Shown: positions 54,610 to 63,199 of the stretch, piece after piece
Layout of the letters: each line of letters begins with the position of its first letter
Numbering within the stretch: position 1 is the stretch's first letter
Source: Mycobacterium kansasii ATCC 12478
GTDB lineage: Bacteria; Actinomycetota; Actinomycetes; Mycobacteriales; Mycobacteriaceae
DNA length: 64,000 bases
Direction: 5' to 3'
Assembly (NCBI RefSeq): GCF_000157895.3
Contig: NC_022663.1
Span: forward strand, 558,001 to 622,000
The notes under the pieces: model-generated
Database searches by the model: none
What the model saw: the letters and a program-made list of their open reading frames with translations, nothing else
Told to the model about the DNA's origin: nothing
Program-made: the position numbers and the translations under genes

Positions 54610-55608
54610 GTGACACCACGCCTGCGCGATAATCTCGACGATCTCGATGCCCTGCTGGGGCAAGCTGCCGACGCGTTGAATCGACCGTTCGCATTCCTCG
54701 AGAAGGACTTCTGGGCGATGGAGGTTCTGCGCGTCGCGGCGCGCGATCGCCCCATCGCTCTAAGAGACGGCACAACGGGGACCGTGCGAACTGTCTTCAA
54801 GGGCGGGACCAGCCTGAGCCGGGTCTACGGTCTCATCGATAGATTCTCCGAGGACATCGATCTGCTCGTGATCTTCCCCGATGAGGGCGGTGGATCCAGC
54901 GAGAACCAACGTGACAAGCTCCTCAAGGTCATACAAGCCGAGGTTCACCAGTACCTCGGCGCCGACGCCGTCTGCGAGGAGCTTCTACGTTCGACCAGGG
55001 GTGTGAAGCGAGATATCAAGTACCACTACCCGTTACGCGAAGCGGTTTACACTGCGCTATCTGAAGGAGTGACACTCGAAATGGGCGCGCGTGGAGGCGC
55101 CGAACCAGCAGAGCAGCACATCCTTCGATCGATCATCGCAGACTACGCCATTACAGAACTCGGAGAATCAGACAATCAGTGGGAAGAGTTCGCGACATTC
55201 GACGTGAATGTCCTTAAGGCAGAACGGACTCTCCTCGAGAAGCTCGCGGCCGTCCACACGATAACTTCAGACGCCACCGCCGCCGCGCCAGCTGGGTGGG
55301 GCCGCCATCTTCATGACATCTATTGGCTCCTCGAATCCGAGGCAGTCCGTGCAAAACTGGCCGCACTCGGCCCCGAGGGCCGCGATCAACTCGTCGGCGA
55401 CATCGAACAGCGCAGTGCTGCCGCCGACTGGCCCAGCGCGCCGCGGCCAGCCGAGGGATACGCGTCGAGCCCGGCATTCGATCGCGTCGCACCATGTGCA
55501 GCGAAAGTGGTCGAGGCCTACGAGGGCGTCACGGATTTGATGTACGGCCCGGTAGTCCCGATTGACGAGTGCAGGCAATCAGTCCATCGATGGGCGGAAT
55601 ACCTCTAG
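54610..55608 (+). CDS. abiEii: AbiEii/MenT-type nucleotidyltransferase toxin
   Basis: This 332-aa toxin has the nucleotidyltransferase core F-K-G-G-T-S-L-S-R near residue 63, with S-E-D-I-D-L-L (DxD metal ligands) near 82-86. E-R-T-L-L-E-K-L (motif III) lies near 205 and R-H-L-H-D-I-Y-W-L-L (motif IV) near 234, so all four motifs are present. Studied mycobacterial MenT toxins add nucleotides to tRNA acceptor ends; AbiEii proteins protect against phage by abortive infection. The GTG start follows the antitoxin stop by 11 bp. The gene is intact, so the pair may still be active and could stabilise the element. Confidence 0.92.
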   Translation: MTPRLRDNLDDLDALLGQAADALNRPFAFLEKDFWAMEVLRVAARDRPIALRDGTTGTVRTVFKGGTSLSRVYGLIDRFSEDIDLLVIFPDEGGGSSENQRDKLLKVIQAEVHQYLGADAVCEELLRSTRGVKRDIKYHYPLREAVYTALSEGVTLEMGARGGAEPAEQHILRSIIADYAITELGESDNQWEEFATFDVNVLKAERTLLEKLAAVHTITSDATAAAPAGWGRHLHDIYWLLESEAVRAKLAALGPEGRDQLVGDIEQRSAAADWPSAPRPAEGYASSPAFDRVAPCAAKVVEAYEGVTDLMYGPVVPIDECRQSVHRWAEYL

Positions 55609-55691
55609 AGCGCGACCACTGACCGGGAAGTGGATCGCCCGCCCCGAGGGTTGAAATCCCGCCGCCTGCCCAAAATCAGGTTGCGGCAATC

Positions 55692-57646
55692 CTACTTGGC
55701 GTCGAGTAGCTTCATCACCTTGTTGCTGGTCTTCACGACGTGGTCGCCAACTGGCAGGAATGGATACCCCACGACACCCAGGTACAGCTGCAGTGCCGCC
55801 AGCCCGTACTTCGAGGCCCCGGTGCGCCATTTCGCGATGAGTTCGATCATGTCGGGATTCCCGCCATACTTCTCCGCGAAATCGACCATGCCCTCAAGCA
55901 GCTGTATGTCGGATATCGGCACGATGCCAGGGGCGTACACCTGGGGCGACAGGTGCTTAAACACCCCGTGGCCGCGCATGTTGATGTCGAACTGAGTCAG
56001 CAGCCCGTTGACGACGCCGGCGTCGGGCACGATGACGAGCGGGGTGTACATCGTCTTCGTGTCGACTTTCTCGTTGTTCCAGCCGCCGTGTTCCTTGACG
56101 AGGTCGATGGTCGACAGCAGCAGCCCCAACTTGCCGTTGGTGAAAATCTCCTCGATTTCGGAGCTGTAGTCATCCAGGTCGCCAACCCTTGTGCCGCATC
56201 CTCTTTCACTGCGCGGTTGGTTGCATCGATCACGATGCAGTGACCTTTGCCGAAGATCATCCAGTCGCACACCGACGGCGTCTCCTTCTTCGTCCATGCA
56301 TCCTGCATCTCGCGTTCATCGACAATCGTGGTCAGGTGCGGGCTCTTGTTAAAGATGCGATGCAGAATCTCGCCGACGAAGATCTCGAAGGAGTCGCACA
56401 TGGCGGTCTTGAACCGATTTCTGGGGCTGGACCCGAGGGATGCCCAGGCCTCGAAGAAGAGCTGTGATCCGCACAGCCGCTCGATCGCCCATTGATGGCG
56501 CAACATGACGAACGTGCTGCCGTCGACGGCCAGGAACGGGAATCGTGTAAGGGTGGAGCGCTGATTGCCGATTGCCCCTTTGTCGCGATCACCTTCCAGC
56601 TCGATCCTGTACTGGTCCAGCGGCCTCGCCATGTTGGCGAACAACAAGTCGATCGCGGCCTCGGTGGCGCCGTCGGCAAGCATCTCCTGGCGGGTGAACC
56701 GGACCTGATGGGTCTCGGTGCTGCGCTTGACGATTCGGGCGCCGAGGCGCATCACGTCGAGCAGTTCGACACCGGTGGCGATCGTGAAGGCCTCGGCGGG
56801 CGTCGCGCCCAACCCGTTGGTGTTCGATCGCGGTGCCCACGGGGTGAACCACAGGTCGTAGGTGTTCGATAGCACGATCTCGTATTTCAGTGGCTGATTG
56901 AACAGTGACGACGCGATCTCCTTTTGGATGTGCGGCTTGGCGTACTCGTGGGTTTCCTCAAGGCCCATCTTCGGCAGTTTGCGCCAGAGCTTGGCTTTTT
57001 CGGCGTCGGTGGGCACGTCTCCCGTGAACTCGTCGTCCGAATTCTGCTCGGACGTAATCGATAACAGTATGTGCACCAAGGTATTTCGGTCGATCGGCGG
57101 TGCCGTCTCATCCGGCGATGCGTACTCGATGATTTCGCGCTGCAGCTGAGCGGTGGCCTGCGGGGAGACAAGGTGCTCGTTGTAGATGGTCATGCGGTTG
57201 AGGGCCTGCTCGCACACTCCGCCGCTACCGCCGCCAGTGAGAAATTCGCCCTCAACGGCGTCAACGTCCTGGGTGGTGGTGTAGGCCACATCCCAATGGC
57301 TCTGGAGGCGTGCGACGGTTTCGAGCGCGTCGTAGAGGTTGACTTTGGTGAGCAAGTCGCGCCGCTGCTCTTCAGACAGTGGCGTATGGCCGAAGTGGCC
57401 GGCGACCATCAACTGCCCCTGTGCGCCGAGGAAACCCATCACCTGCGAAATGGGGTCGCCGCCGTTGCTACCGCCAACGCCGAAGCCAGCACCGATGCCC
57501 GTCCATGGTGGAGGCATCCACGGCGGCAGCGAGCCGTTCTTCGCCCCATTACCTGTCGTGGGCGCGGCGTTGCCTGCACTCTTCTGCTGGCTCTTCTGTT
57601 CACTCTTCTCGGCTCGCTCGCGCCGGATTCGCGCCCCTTTACCCAT
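55692..57646 (-). pseudogene. Large right-end protein of unknown function, one frameshift
   Basis: The frame starts at M-G-K-G-A-R-I-R-R-E-R-A-E-K (57646). It has a Gly/Pro-rich stretch (W-M-P-P-P-W-T-G-I-G-A-G-F-G-V), then about 450 residues of mixed fold to N-R-A-V-K-E-D-A-A-Q-G near 56195. There a one-base shift at a G run is needed to continue as G-D-L-D-D-Y-S-S-E-I-E and reach the stop at 55692, giving about 651 residues. The series E-I-L-H-R-I, C-D-W-M-I-F and C-I-V-I-D-A-T-N has the spacing of a PD-(D/E)XK site but lacks the usual Lys, so a nuclease fold is only a weak guess. The shift may be mutation or sequencing error. Confidence 0.65.
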
Positions 57647-57883
57647 CGGAACCCCCGACTTCTTTCATCGAGCAGCTGGTCGAGCTGACGATTCGACGGT
57701 TAGCCGCCCCGTTTGCGTATTGACCGCCGTACCGCGGCCGGCAGGCGCAGCTCGTCGTCGACCTCGTCGCGGGTGCGCACTACGTCGAGTCTAAAGTGCA
57801 TCTCGGACATTTCTCGAACATCTATTCGTACGACGGCAGCGTGTCGACGTGGTGCCGCAGCCCGGCCATCACGACCACCCCCG

Positions 57884-58514
57884 TTATGGTGTGGCGGCAC
57901 GGTACTGCTCCCGCAGCCGTTTGAGGTCGCCCGTATACCCCAGCGCGATCGCATACGTGACAACGAAATCCTCATTCGAGCCCGGCAGCACGAAGGGCCC
58001 GAGATGTTGCGGCAGCCCGCGATCACGACCAGCGCGTGCGGAACCGACAAGTTCGCGATCCCACTACAACATGCCGACGAATTCGTCATGCAGCGCACGA
58101 TCGAGAAGCGGGGTGCGCTCGTCGATCGCAGCGTCGTAGGCGCCGATGGCCGCAGCCCAGCCGTCGAACGGTGGCTGCGAGTTCCAATCGAGAACGATGA
58201 GCGTCTGATCGATGGCCATCGCGACGCAACGCTGCAGCGTGCGCTCTGTCCGCCACGCAGCTACGACGGGCCCACTGCTCCACGTCCGTGCGTCGTCGTT
58301 TCCGCGTTCGTTCTGCTGCGTTTCACCCTTGGCGAGCGATGCGGCGACGCGCGGGGTGTCCACCCGATTCGACACGTTCGGCGTTACCACTACCCGCCTA
58401 CCGAGGCTCGGCACGTTGTCGTTGATCCAGCCTGCGAGCCGCTTGCCAGCCTCCGGCGTCCAGTCGTGCGCTCGCCGGCAGGAAAGCGCCACGATGTCGC
58501 ACTTCGGCGTACAC
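57884..58514 (-). pseudogene. Frameshifted homologue of the 210-aa right-end protein
   Basis: Near-identical blocks to 52612-53244 (G-K-R-L-A-G-W-I-N-D-N-V-P-S-L-G-R, I-V-L-D-W-N-S-Q-P-P-F-D-G-W, L-H-D-E-F-V-G-M-L) are spread over different frames. One shift lies early, near 58460. A stop follows F-V-G-M-L at 58064, with a further shift before the shared ending G-D-L-K-R-L-R-E-Q-Y. The gene is decayed. Confidence 0.8.
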
Positions 58515-58826
58515 GGCTCACTGTCCTCGTTCCGGCCCACGGCTCAGCGGCATGATGGACCGGCGCACTGTCGCTGGGGCCCGACGCGACGGAGACGCCG
58601 ACGGTTTCGCCGGTTGTTGCCGCTCCGACGGCGACAGCTCAAGCTCGTACCCGCCCGGATCAGCGCGTGCTGACTGCAAAGAATGAACGGGAACCTGGCA
58701 TTACCGCGTCGAGCACCTGGTCGTACCATTTGACGTCACCACCAGTTACCCCGGCATCCCTTCGCCAGCCGCGAGATCGCTGGTCAACGACTCAGTTGAA
58801 AGATCTCAACTCGTGTCGTAGGTAGC

Positions 58827-58845
58827 CAAGTCCCCGCTCGGACAC
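58827..58845 (+). repeat. Outer att core (attR of the whole island)
   Basis: The core caagtccccgctcggacac differs from the tRNA copy at one base (58836). The bases after it begin undisturbed chromosome. Its left arm keeps the integrase tail frame open (A-G-T-W-L-P-T-T-R-V-E-I-F-Q-L-S-R). Confidence 0.88.
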
Positions 58846-58916
58846 CAGTGGTGATGAGACGCATCGGCGGCATCCGAACGACGTGCCGCCCGCAGATCAG
58901 GCTTAGCGCCTGGCGC

Positions 58917-59258
58917 TCATCGGGTGCTGTCGTCACCGCCGCGGTCGGCGGACACCGCCGATTCCTCTGATTCCTCGGTCGCCTCCGGCTCAGCGTCGTC
59001 GAACGACTCATCGACGCCAGCCTCGTCATCCGGGTAGTCGACCGCCTGCTGGTCTTCGGGTTCTTCGTCGGCCTCAGCCTGGTCCTGGCCCCCCGCATCA
59101 CGTTGCTGGCGTTCCCTGATGGCGTCGACGATCAGCAGGATCACCCCCAGCACGCTGGCGCCGATACACACCCACGCCACCAGCACGTTGCTGGTGACCA
59201 CGGCGAACACCAGCGCAACGAGCCCAATCAGGGCCAAAACCAGGGCAATGATCAGCAT
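58917..59258 (-). CDS. Small membrane protein with acidic tail (Rv2144c-like)
   Basis: This 113-aa protein has two membrane segments (L-I-I-A-L-V-L-A-L-I-G-L-V-A-L-V-F and V-C-I-G-A-S-V-L-G-V-I-L-L-I-V). A long acidic low-complexity tail follows (D-E-E-P-E-D-Q-Q and P-E-A-T-E-E-S-E-E-S). It lies downstream of wag31 on the same strand, as the homologue does in M. tuberculosis. The function is unknown. It marks the first chromosomal gene right of the island. Confidence 0.85.
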   Translation of the reverse strand: MLIIALVLALIGLVALVFAVVTSNVLVAWVCIGASVLGVILLIVDAIRERQQRDAGGQDQAEADEEPEDQQAVDYPDDEAGVDESFDDAEPEATEESEESAVSADRGGDDSTR

Positions 59259-59348
59259 GGGTCATCCTCCAGCCGGCGAGCAGCAACTAAACGTACCAAG
59301 CTCGCAGCACCGGCCTTGCAGCCCGGCGAGTGTGCGGCCCGTGTCGCG

Positions 59349-60128
59349 CTAGTTGTTACCCCGGTTGAACTGGTCGAAACCGCCGGCATCGGCGCTGGAA
59401 TCGACCGGCGCCGCCGAACCACGCTGACCGAGTTCCTCCAGCTGGGATTCCAGGTAGGTCTTGAGACGGGTGCGGTACTCGCGCTCGAACGTGCGCAGCT
59501 GCTCGAGCCGGCCTTCCAGCACGGTGCGCTGCTGGTTGATGGTTCCCATGATCTCGGAATGCTTGCGTTCGGCGTCGGCCTGCAGGGCGTCGGCCTTCTC
59601 CTGGGCCTGCCGCAACTGGGCCTCGGAGCGGGCCTGGGCGTCCGCAAGCATGGCGTCGGCGCGCTGCCGGGCGTCGGCGACGGTGGTCTCGGCGGTGTGC
59701 CGGGCCTCGCTGACGATCTGCTCGGCGTTGGCGCGGGCATCTGCCAGCATCTTGTCCGACTCGGCCTTGGCGGTGGCGGTGAGGCGGTCGGCGGTGTCTT
59801 GGGCCAGGCTCAGCACCCGGGCCGCCTTGAGGGCTTGCTCCTCGTTGGTGCCGGTCGGAGCCGGCCTGACCGGCTCGGGTTCGGGTTCGTAGACCGGCAT
59901 CGCCTGCGTGGGCGCGGCGGTCGCGCCGGTACCGGCGCCGCCGGAGGCGAGCTCCGCGTCCAGCTCGGCGATCCGCTGGCGCAGGTCGGAATTCTCTTCG
60001 ATGAGCCGGGTCAGTTCGTTTTCCACCAGGTCAAGGAAGGCGTCAACCTCGTCTTCGTTGTACCCGCGCTTGCCGATAGGCGGCTTACTGAACGCCACAT
60101 TGTGGACGTCGGCAGGTGTAAGCGGCAT
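59349..60128 (-). CDS. wag31: Wag31 (DivIVA), polar growth scaffold
   Basis: This 259-aa protein has the DivIVA N-terminal domain (M-P-L-T-P-A-D-V-H-N-V-A-F-S-K-P-P-I-G-K-R-G-Y-N start, membrane-curvature binding). A linker with T-Q-A-M-P-V-Y-E-P-E follows, then long coiled coils rich in A-D-A-R-x-x-A-E. The threonine in the linker corresponds to the region phosphorylated by PknA/B in mycobacteria. It organises cell-wall synthesis at the pole. Length and sequence are normal. The 258-bp gap upstream, AT-rich in part, should contain its own promoter. Confidence 0.97.
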   Translation of the reverse strand: MPLTPADVHNVAFSKPPIGKRGYNEDEVDAFLDLVENELTRLIEENSDLRQRIAELDAELASGGAGTGATAAPTQAMPVYEPEPEPVRPAPTGTNEEQALKAARVLSLAQDTADRLTATAKAESDKMLADARANAEQIVSEARHTAETTVADARQRADAMLADAQARSEAQLRQAQEKADALQADAERKHSEIMGTINQQRTVLEGRLEQLRTFEREYRTRLKTYLESQLEELGQRGSAAPVDSSADAGGFDQFNRGNN

Positions 60129-60386
60129 TGTTTGTCCCCTCGAGTTCCTGGACGGTCAAACGATCTGGAAAGTGTAGAACGGAGTGGTAGCCGTCGTGCA
60201 ACTAGCGTCCATCCTGTCACACCAGACTCGGCGGTTGCCGATTGGACTAATAAATAAGGGTCAATTTCAATCTCTGAGGCAAATAAATCACATTTCTTAG
60301 ATTTGAAAATCCCGCGCACAAACTTGTCGCCGAATCGTGGCCGAACCGTCGCCCAACTATGTCCGGGCAATGACCGCACGGCTCAC

Positions 60387-60677
60387 TCAGGCCGCGGCGC
60401 CGAACGCCAGCTGCATCCCGATGAACGCCACCAGCAACAGCACCATGATGGACAGGTCGAAGCGCACCGCGCCGATGGTCAGTTGCGGGATCAGCCGGCG
60501 CAGCAGCTTCACCGGTGGATCCGTGATCGACATGATGATCTCGAGGATCACCACCGTCAGGCCGGTCGGGCGCCAGTCGCGGCTGAACGAGCGGATGAAC
60601 TCGACGACGACCCGCGCGATCAGCAGCAGCCAGAAGATGAACAGCGCAAACCCAAGGATCTGAAAAAACAGCACCAA
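60387..60677 (-). CDS. yggT: YggT-family membrane protein
   Basis: This protein of about 96 aa has two hydrophobic helices (Q-I-L-G-F-A-L-F-I-F-W-L-L-L-I-A and S-I-M-V-L-L-L-V-A-F-I-G-M) around the conserved I-T-D-P-P-V-K-L-L-R-R-L-I-P block. The family is linked to division and osmotic stress. The gene sits between sepF and wag31 as in other actinobacteria. The start is either TTG at 60677 or GTG at 60674; the latter seems likelier. Confidence 0.92.
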   Translation of the reverse strand: MVLFFQILGFALFIFWLLLIARVVVEFIRSFSRDWRPTGLTVVILEIIMSITDPPVKLLRRLIPQLTIGAVRFDLSIMVLLLVAFIGMQLAFGAAA

Positions 60678-60854
60678 CGAGAGCCCGACCTTACCGACGA
60701 GGATGTGAATGTGCCGTCCGTGAGGCCGGCAAGCGCAAGCCTACCGACTCGGTCGACGGACACACATGTGGTCCGATCGCCAGTGGCCGGACCGGGCCGC
60801 AACCAGCCCGGCGGGCCAGCTGCCACCCACCGGGCCGCGCATCGCCAGATGCGG

Positions 60855-61544
60855 CTATTGGTAAGCGTAGAAACCGGTTTCGGCGATCCGGCGACGCTCC
60901 TCCGGGGTCACGTCGACGTCCGCGGGCGACAGCAGGAACACCTTCGTGGCGACCTTGTCGAACGAGCCGCGCAACGCGAAGGCCAAACCCGCGGCGAAGT
61001 CGACGAGCCGTTTGGCGTCGGCGTTGTCCATCGACACCAGGTCCATGATGACGGGCGTGCCGTCGCGGAACCGCTCGCCGATAGTGCGCGCCTCGCCGTA
61101 GTCCTTGGGCCGCAGCGTGGTGATCTTGGACAGCGGGTGGCCTTCCTCGAACATCATCGCCATCCGGCGCGGGTCCATCGCCAGCGCGCCGCGAGTGGAA
61201 TTGCGCAACCATGAGCCGAAGCGCGGCCGTGCCATGTCGGGGCGGTCGAACTCGCGGGGCGGGAATCGCGGTTCGTCGGGGTACCCGACGCGATAGCTGC
61301 TAGGCGGCGGATAGTCGGCCGGCTCGGCGCGCAAGTCGCCACGCAGATCGCCGCGCGGGTCGCGGCGGGGGTCACGGGGATCGCGCGGGTCCTCGTAGTC
61401 GCGTCCTTCATAACGGCCGTAATCGTCGTCGAATCGGGGCCGCGAATAACCGCGTGAGGGCGCGCGGTCGTCGTAATACTCGTCGTCGTATTCCTCCATC
61501 GGAGCCATACCGAAGTAGGCCTTGACCTTGTGCAGTGTGCTCAT
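60855..61544 (-). CDS. sepF: SepF, FtsZ membrane-anchoring division protein
   Basis: This 229-aa protein starts with the amphipathic M-S-T-L-H-K-V-K-A-Y-F-G-M-A-P-M. A long charged Arg/Asp-rich linker follows, then the SepF core (I-T-T-L-R-P-K-D-Y-G-E-A-R, V-I-M-D-L-V-S-M-D, R-L-V-D-F-A-A-G-L-A-F-A). It binds FtsZ and the membrane and is the main Z-ring tether in mycobacteria. It is in the expected position between yggS and yggT. Confidence 0.96.
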   Translation of the reverse strand: MSTLHKVKAYFGMAPMEEYDDEYYDDRAPSRGYSRPRFDDDYGRYEGRDYEDPRDPRDPRRDPRGDLRGDLRAEPADYPPPSSYRVGYPDEPRFPPREFDRPDMARPRFGSWLRNSTRGALAMDPRRMAMMFEEGHPLSKITTLRPKDYGEARTIGERFRDGTPVIMDLVSMDNADAKRLVDFAAGLAFALRGSFDKVATKVFLLSPADVDVTPEERRRIAETGFYAYQ

Positions 61545-61609
61545 CGCTTGACCCCTTCTAGCCCTGGGTTACCTGTTGTCTGTGATGAAGGTGTGACTAC
61601 AGTGACTAT

Positions 61610-62395
61610 TCACGGTGACCGTAACCGCCGCGGACCCAATAGCGCGGTACCGACACGCACACACGTCGAACCATGTTTGACGGCGGTTTCGAAATCAGCG
61701 GACATGCCGGCGGACAGCCCGACCGCCCCGGGGAACGACTCGCGCACCCTGTTGTGCTCGGATTGCAGCCGGTCAAACGCCTCGTCCGGATCCCAATCCA
61801 GGGGCGGGATGCCCATCAGACCGACCAGTTCCAGGCCCGGCGCAGCATCGACTTGCGCGCAGATCTCATCCACCGCTCCGGGCGCGGTGATGTCCACACC
61901 GCCGCGTGACACGTCGCCGTCAAGGCTGACCTGGACGTAAACCCGCAATGGACGGTCGCGACGGCGTTCGGCCAGCGCCGCGGTGACCGCGCGATCCAGC
62001 GCCGTTACCAACCGCGGGCTGTCGACCGAATGAGCGGTGTGCGCCCACCGCGCCAGCGAACGCACTTTGTTGCGCTGGATTCGTCCCACCATGTGCCAGT
62101 GGATGCCGCCAAGCCCGGCCCTCGGCGGTGCCGCCAACAGCCGAGCCACTTCGGCCGCCTTGGCCGAAGCTTCCTGTTCGCGGGATTCGCCAACCGCGCG
62201 GCAACCCAATCGGCACAAAATCACAACATCGGTTGCTGGAAAGAATTTGGTAATTGGCAGAAGTTCAATTTCGCCGACATTACGACCGGCCGCCTCGGCC
62301 GCGGCCGCGAGCCGCGACCGCACCGCGGCCAACGCGTGCGTCAATTCCGATTGACGGTCTGCCTGCGCCGAAAGATCCACCACCATCGCGGTCAT
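61610..62395 (-). CDS. yggS: YggS-family PLP-binding protein
   Basis: This protein of about 261 aa has the family's core: L-L-P-I-T-K-F-F-P (PLP Lys), V-G-E-S-R-E-Q-E, W-H-M-V-G-R-I-Q-R-N-K and L-S-A-G-M-S-A-D-F-E. It keeps PLP homeostasis and has no known enzymatic turnover. The ATG at 62395 overlaps the pgeF stop (ATGA), so the two genes are translationally coupled. A longer N-terminal reading into pgeF is a shadow. Confidence 0.93.
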   Translation of the reverse strand: MTAMVVDLSAQADRQSELTHALAAVRSRLAAAAEAAGRNVGEIELLPITKFFPATDVVILCRLGCRAVGESREQEASAKAAEVARLLAAPPRAGLGGIHWHMVGRIQRNKVRSLARWAHTAHSVDSPRLVTALDRAVTAALAERRRDRPLRVYVQVSLDGDVSRGGVDITAPGAVDEICAQVDAAPGLELVGLMGIPPLDWDPDEAFDRLQSEHNRVRESFPGAVGLSAGMSADFETAVKHGSTCVRVGTALLGPRRLRSP

Positions 62396-63108
62396 TCCAT
62401 CCACACCAAAGACGCCAGCCGCCCGGTGGGCGCGCCGCGTCGATGGCTGAACAACGTCGGGTCCGCAACCGTGCACCGGGGGTCGACGTCGATCGATGTA
62501 ATGCCGAAACCTCTTAGCTGGCAGGCGATTCCGGCGCGAAGATCGAGTGCGGGCGTTCCGGCCGACGTGGTGGTGCGGCTGCCCGGCAACGCCGCCTCGA
62601 CCTCGTCGGCCATGGCGGCCGGCACTTCGTAATTGCGGCCACTGGCAGCCGGGCCCAGCAGCGCCGAAATGTCGCCGGCCCGGGCGCCCAGATCGAGCAT
62701 CGCCTCGACCGCGCGGGCCACCACCCCGTGCTGCGCACCGACCCGGCCGGCATGAACCGCGCCGATGACGCCGGTACGCGCATCGGCCAGCAACACCGGC
62801 ACGCAGTCGGCTGTCAACACCGCCAGCGCCAGTCCGCGGGTGCCGGTGACCAATCCATCGGTGCCCACCTCGCCGCCGACGGCAACGCGCTGCGGCGCCT
62901 CGACCACCGTGATCCGGTCACTGTGGACCTGGTTCATCCACACCACCCGCTCGGCGGGCAGCCTGATGGCCGCGGCCAGCCGGGCACGGTTGGCCGCCAC
63001 GGCGGCAGGGTCGTCACCGACGTGGTCGCCGAGGTTGAAAGTGTCGAACGGCGGCTGGGACACACCGCCCGCCCGGGTGGTGATCACCCGGCGGATGCGA
63101 ACGCTCAC
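62392..63108 (-). CDS. pgeF: Peptidoglycan editing factor PgeF (YfiH, laccase-domain)
   Basis: This protein is about 238 aa. Motifs are T-T-R-A-G-G-V-S, W-M-N-Q-V-H-S-D (His), L-T-A-D-C-V-P-V-L-L (Cys) and G-A-V-H-A-G-R-V-G-A-Q (His), which together form the metal/catalytic site. In other bacteria it removes mis-inserted L-Ser from peptidoglycan precursors. I choose the GTG at 63108; no ATG fits the family start. It lies between ftsZ and yggS. Confidence 0.92.
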   Translation of the reverse strand: MSVRIRRVITTRAGGVSQPPFDTFNLGDHVGDDPAAVAANRARLAAAIRLPAERVVWMNQVHSDRITVVEAPQRVAVGGEVGTDGLVTGTRGLALAVLTADCVPVLLADARTGVIGAVHAGRVGAQHGVVARAVEAMLDLGARAGDISALLGPAASGRNYEVPAAMADEVEAALPGSRTTTSAGTPALDLRAGIACQLRGFGITSIDVDPRCTVADPTLFSHRRGAPTGRLASLVWME

Positions 63109-63199
63109 CTTCCCAGTATCCGAAACCCGTTGCCCGCCAGGTCGCACCAATGTCGCGCCGCAGCCGGTTCGTCGCGCACTGGCAAGCAAATCGAGATCC

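Larger units (their letters stand above)
53620..58845. mobile_element. Unit 2: att-flanked element relic without integrase (~5.2 kb)
   Basis: It is flanked by att cores at 53620 and 58827. It carries an AbiE/MenAT-like pair and the same right-end module as unit 1, but no integrase, rep or tra. This fits a cis-mobilisable element, or the remains of an earlier island into whose left att site unit 1 inserted. Confidence 0.75.
57866..58845. repeat. Diverged duplicate of the unit 1 right end (52600-53638)
   Basis: The two stretches align over about 1 kb, including the 210-aa gene, the non-coding arm and the att core. The second copy has frameshifts. In unit 1 the adjoining large gene is deleted; in unit 2 it is present. 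Confidence 0.85.

Noticed and set aside
57713..57823. A 36-codon frame (M-S-E-M-H-F-R-L-D-V-V) between the two right-end genes of unit 2
   Set aside because: It is too short to judge, lacks a clear ribosome site, and the corresponding region is deleted in unit 1, so it cannot be checked by comparison.
58784..59101. A 105-aa minus-strand frame over the third att site
   Set aside because: Most of it is a shadow of the small membrane-protein gene at 58917. Only the final 20 or so codons matter, as the conserved integrase tail.
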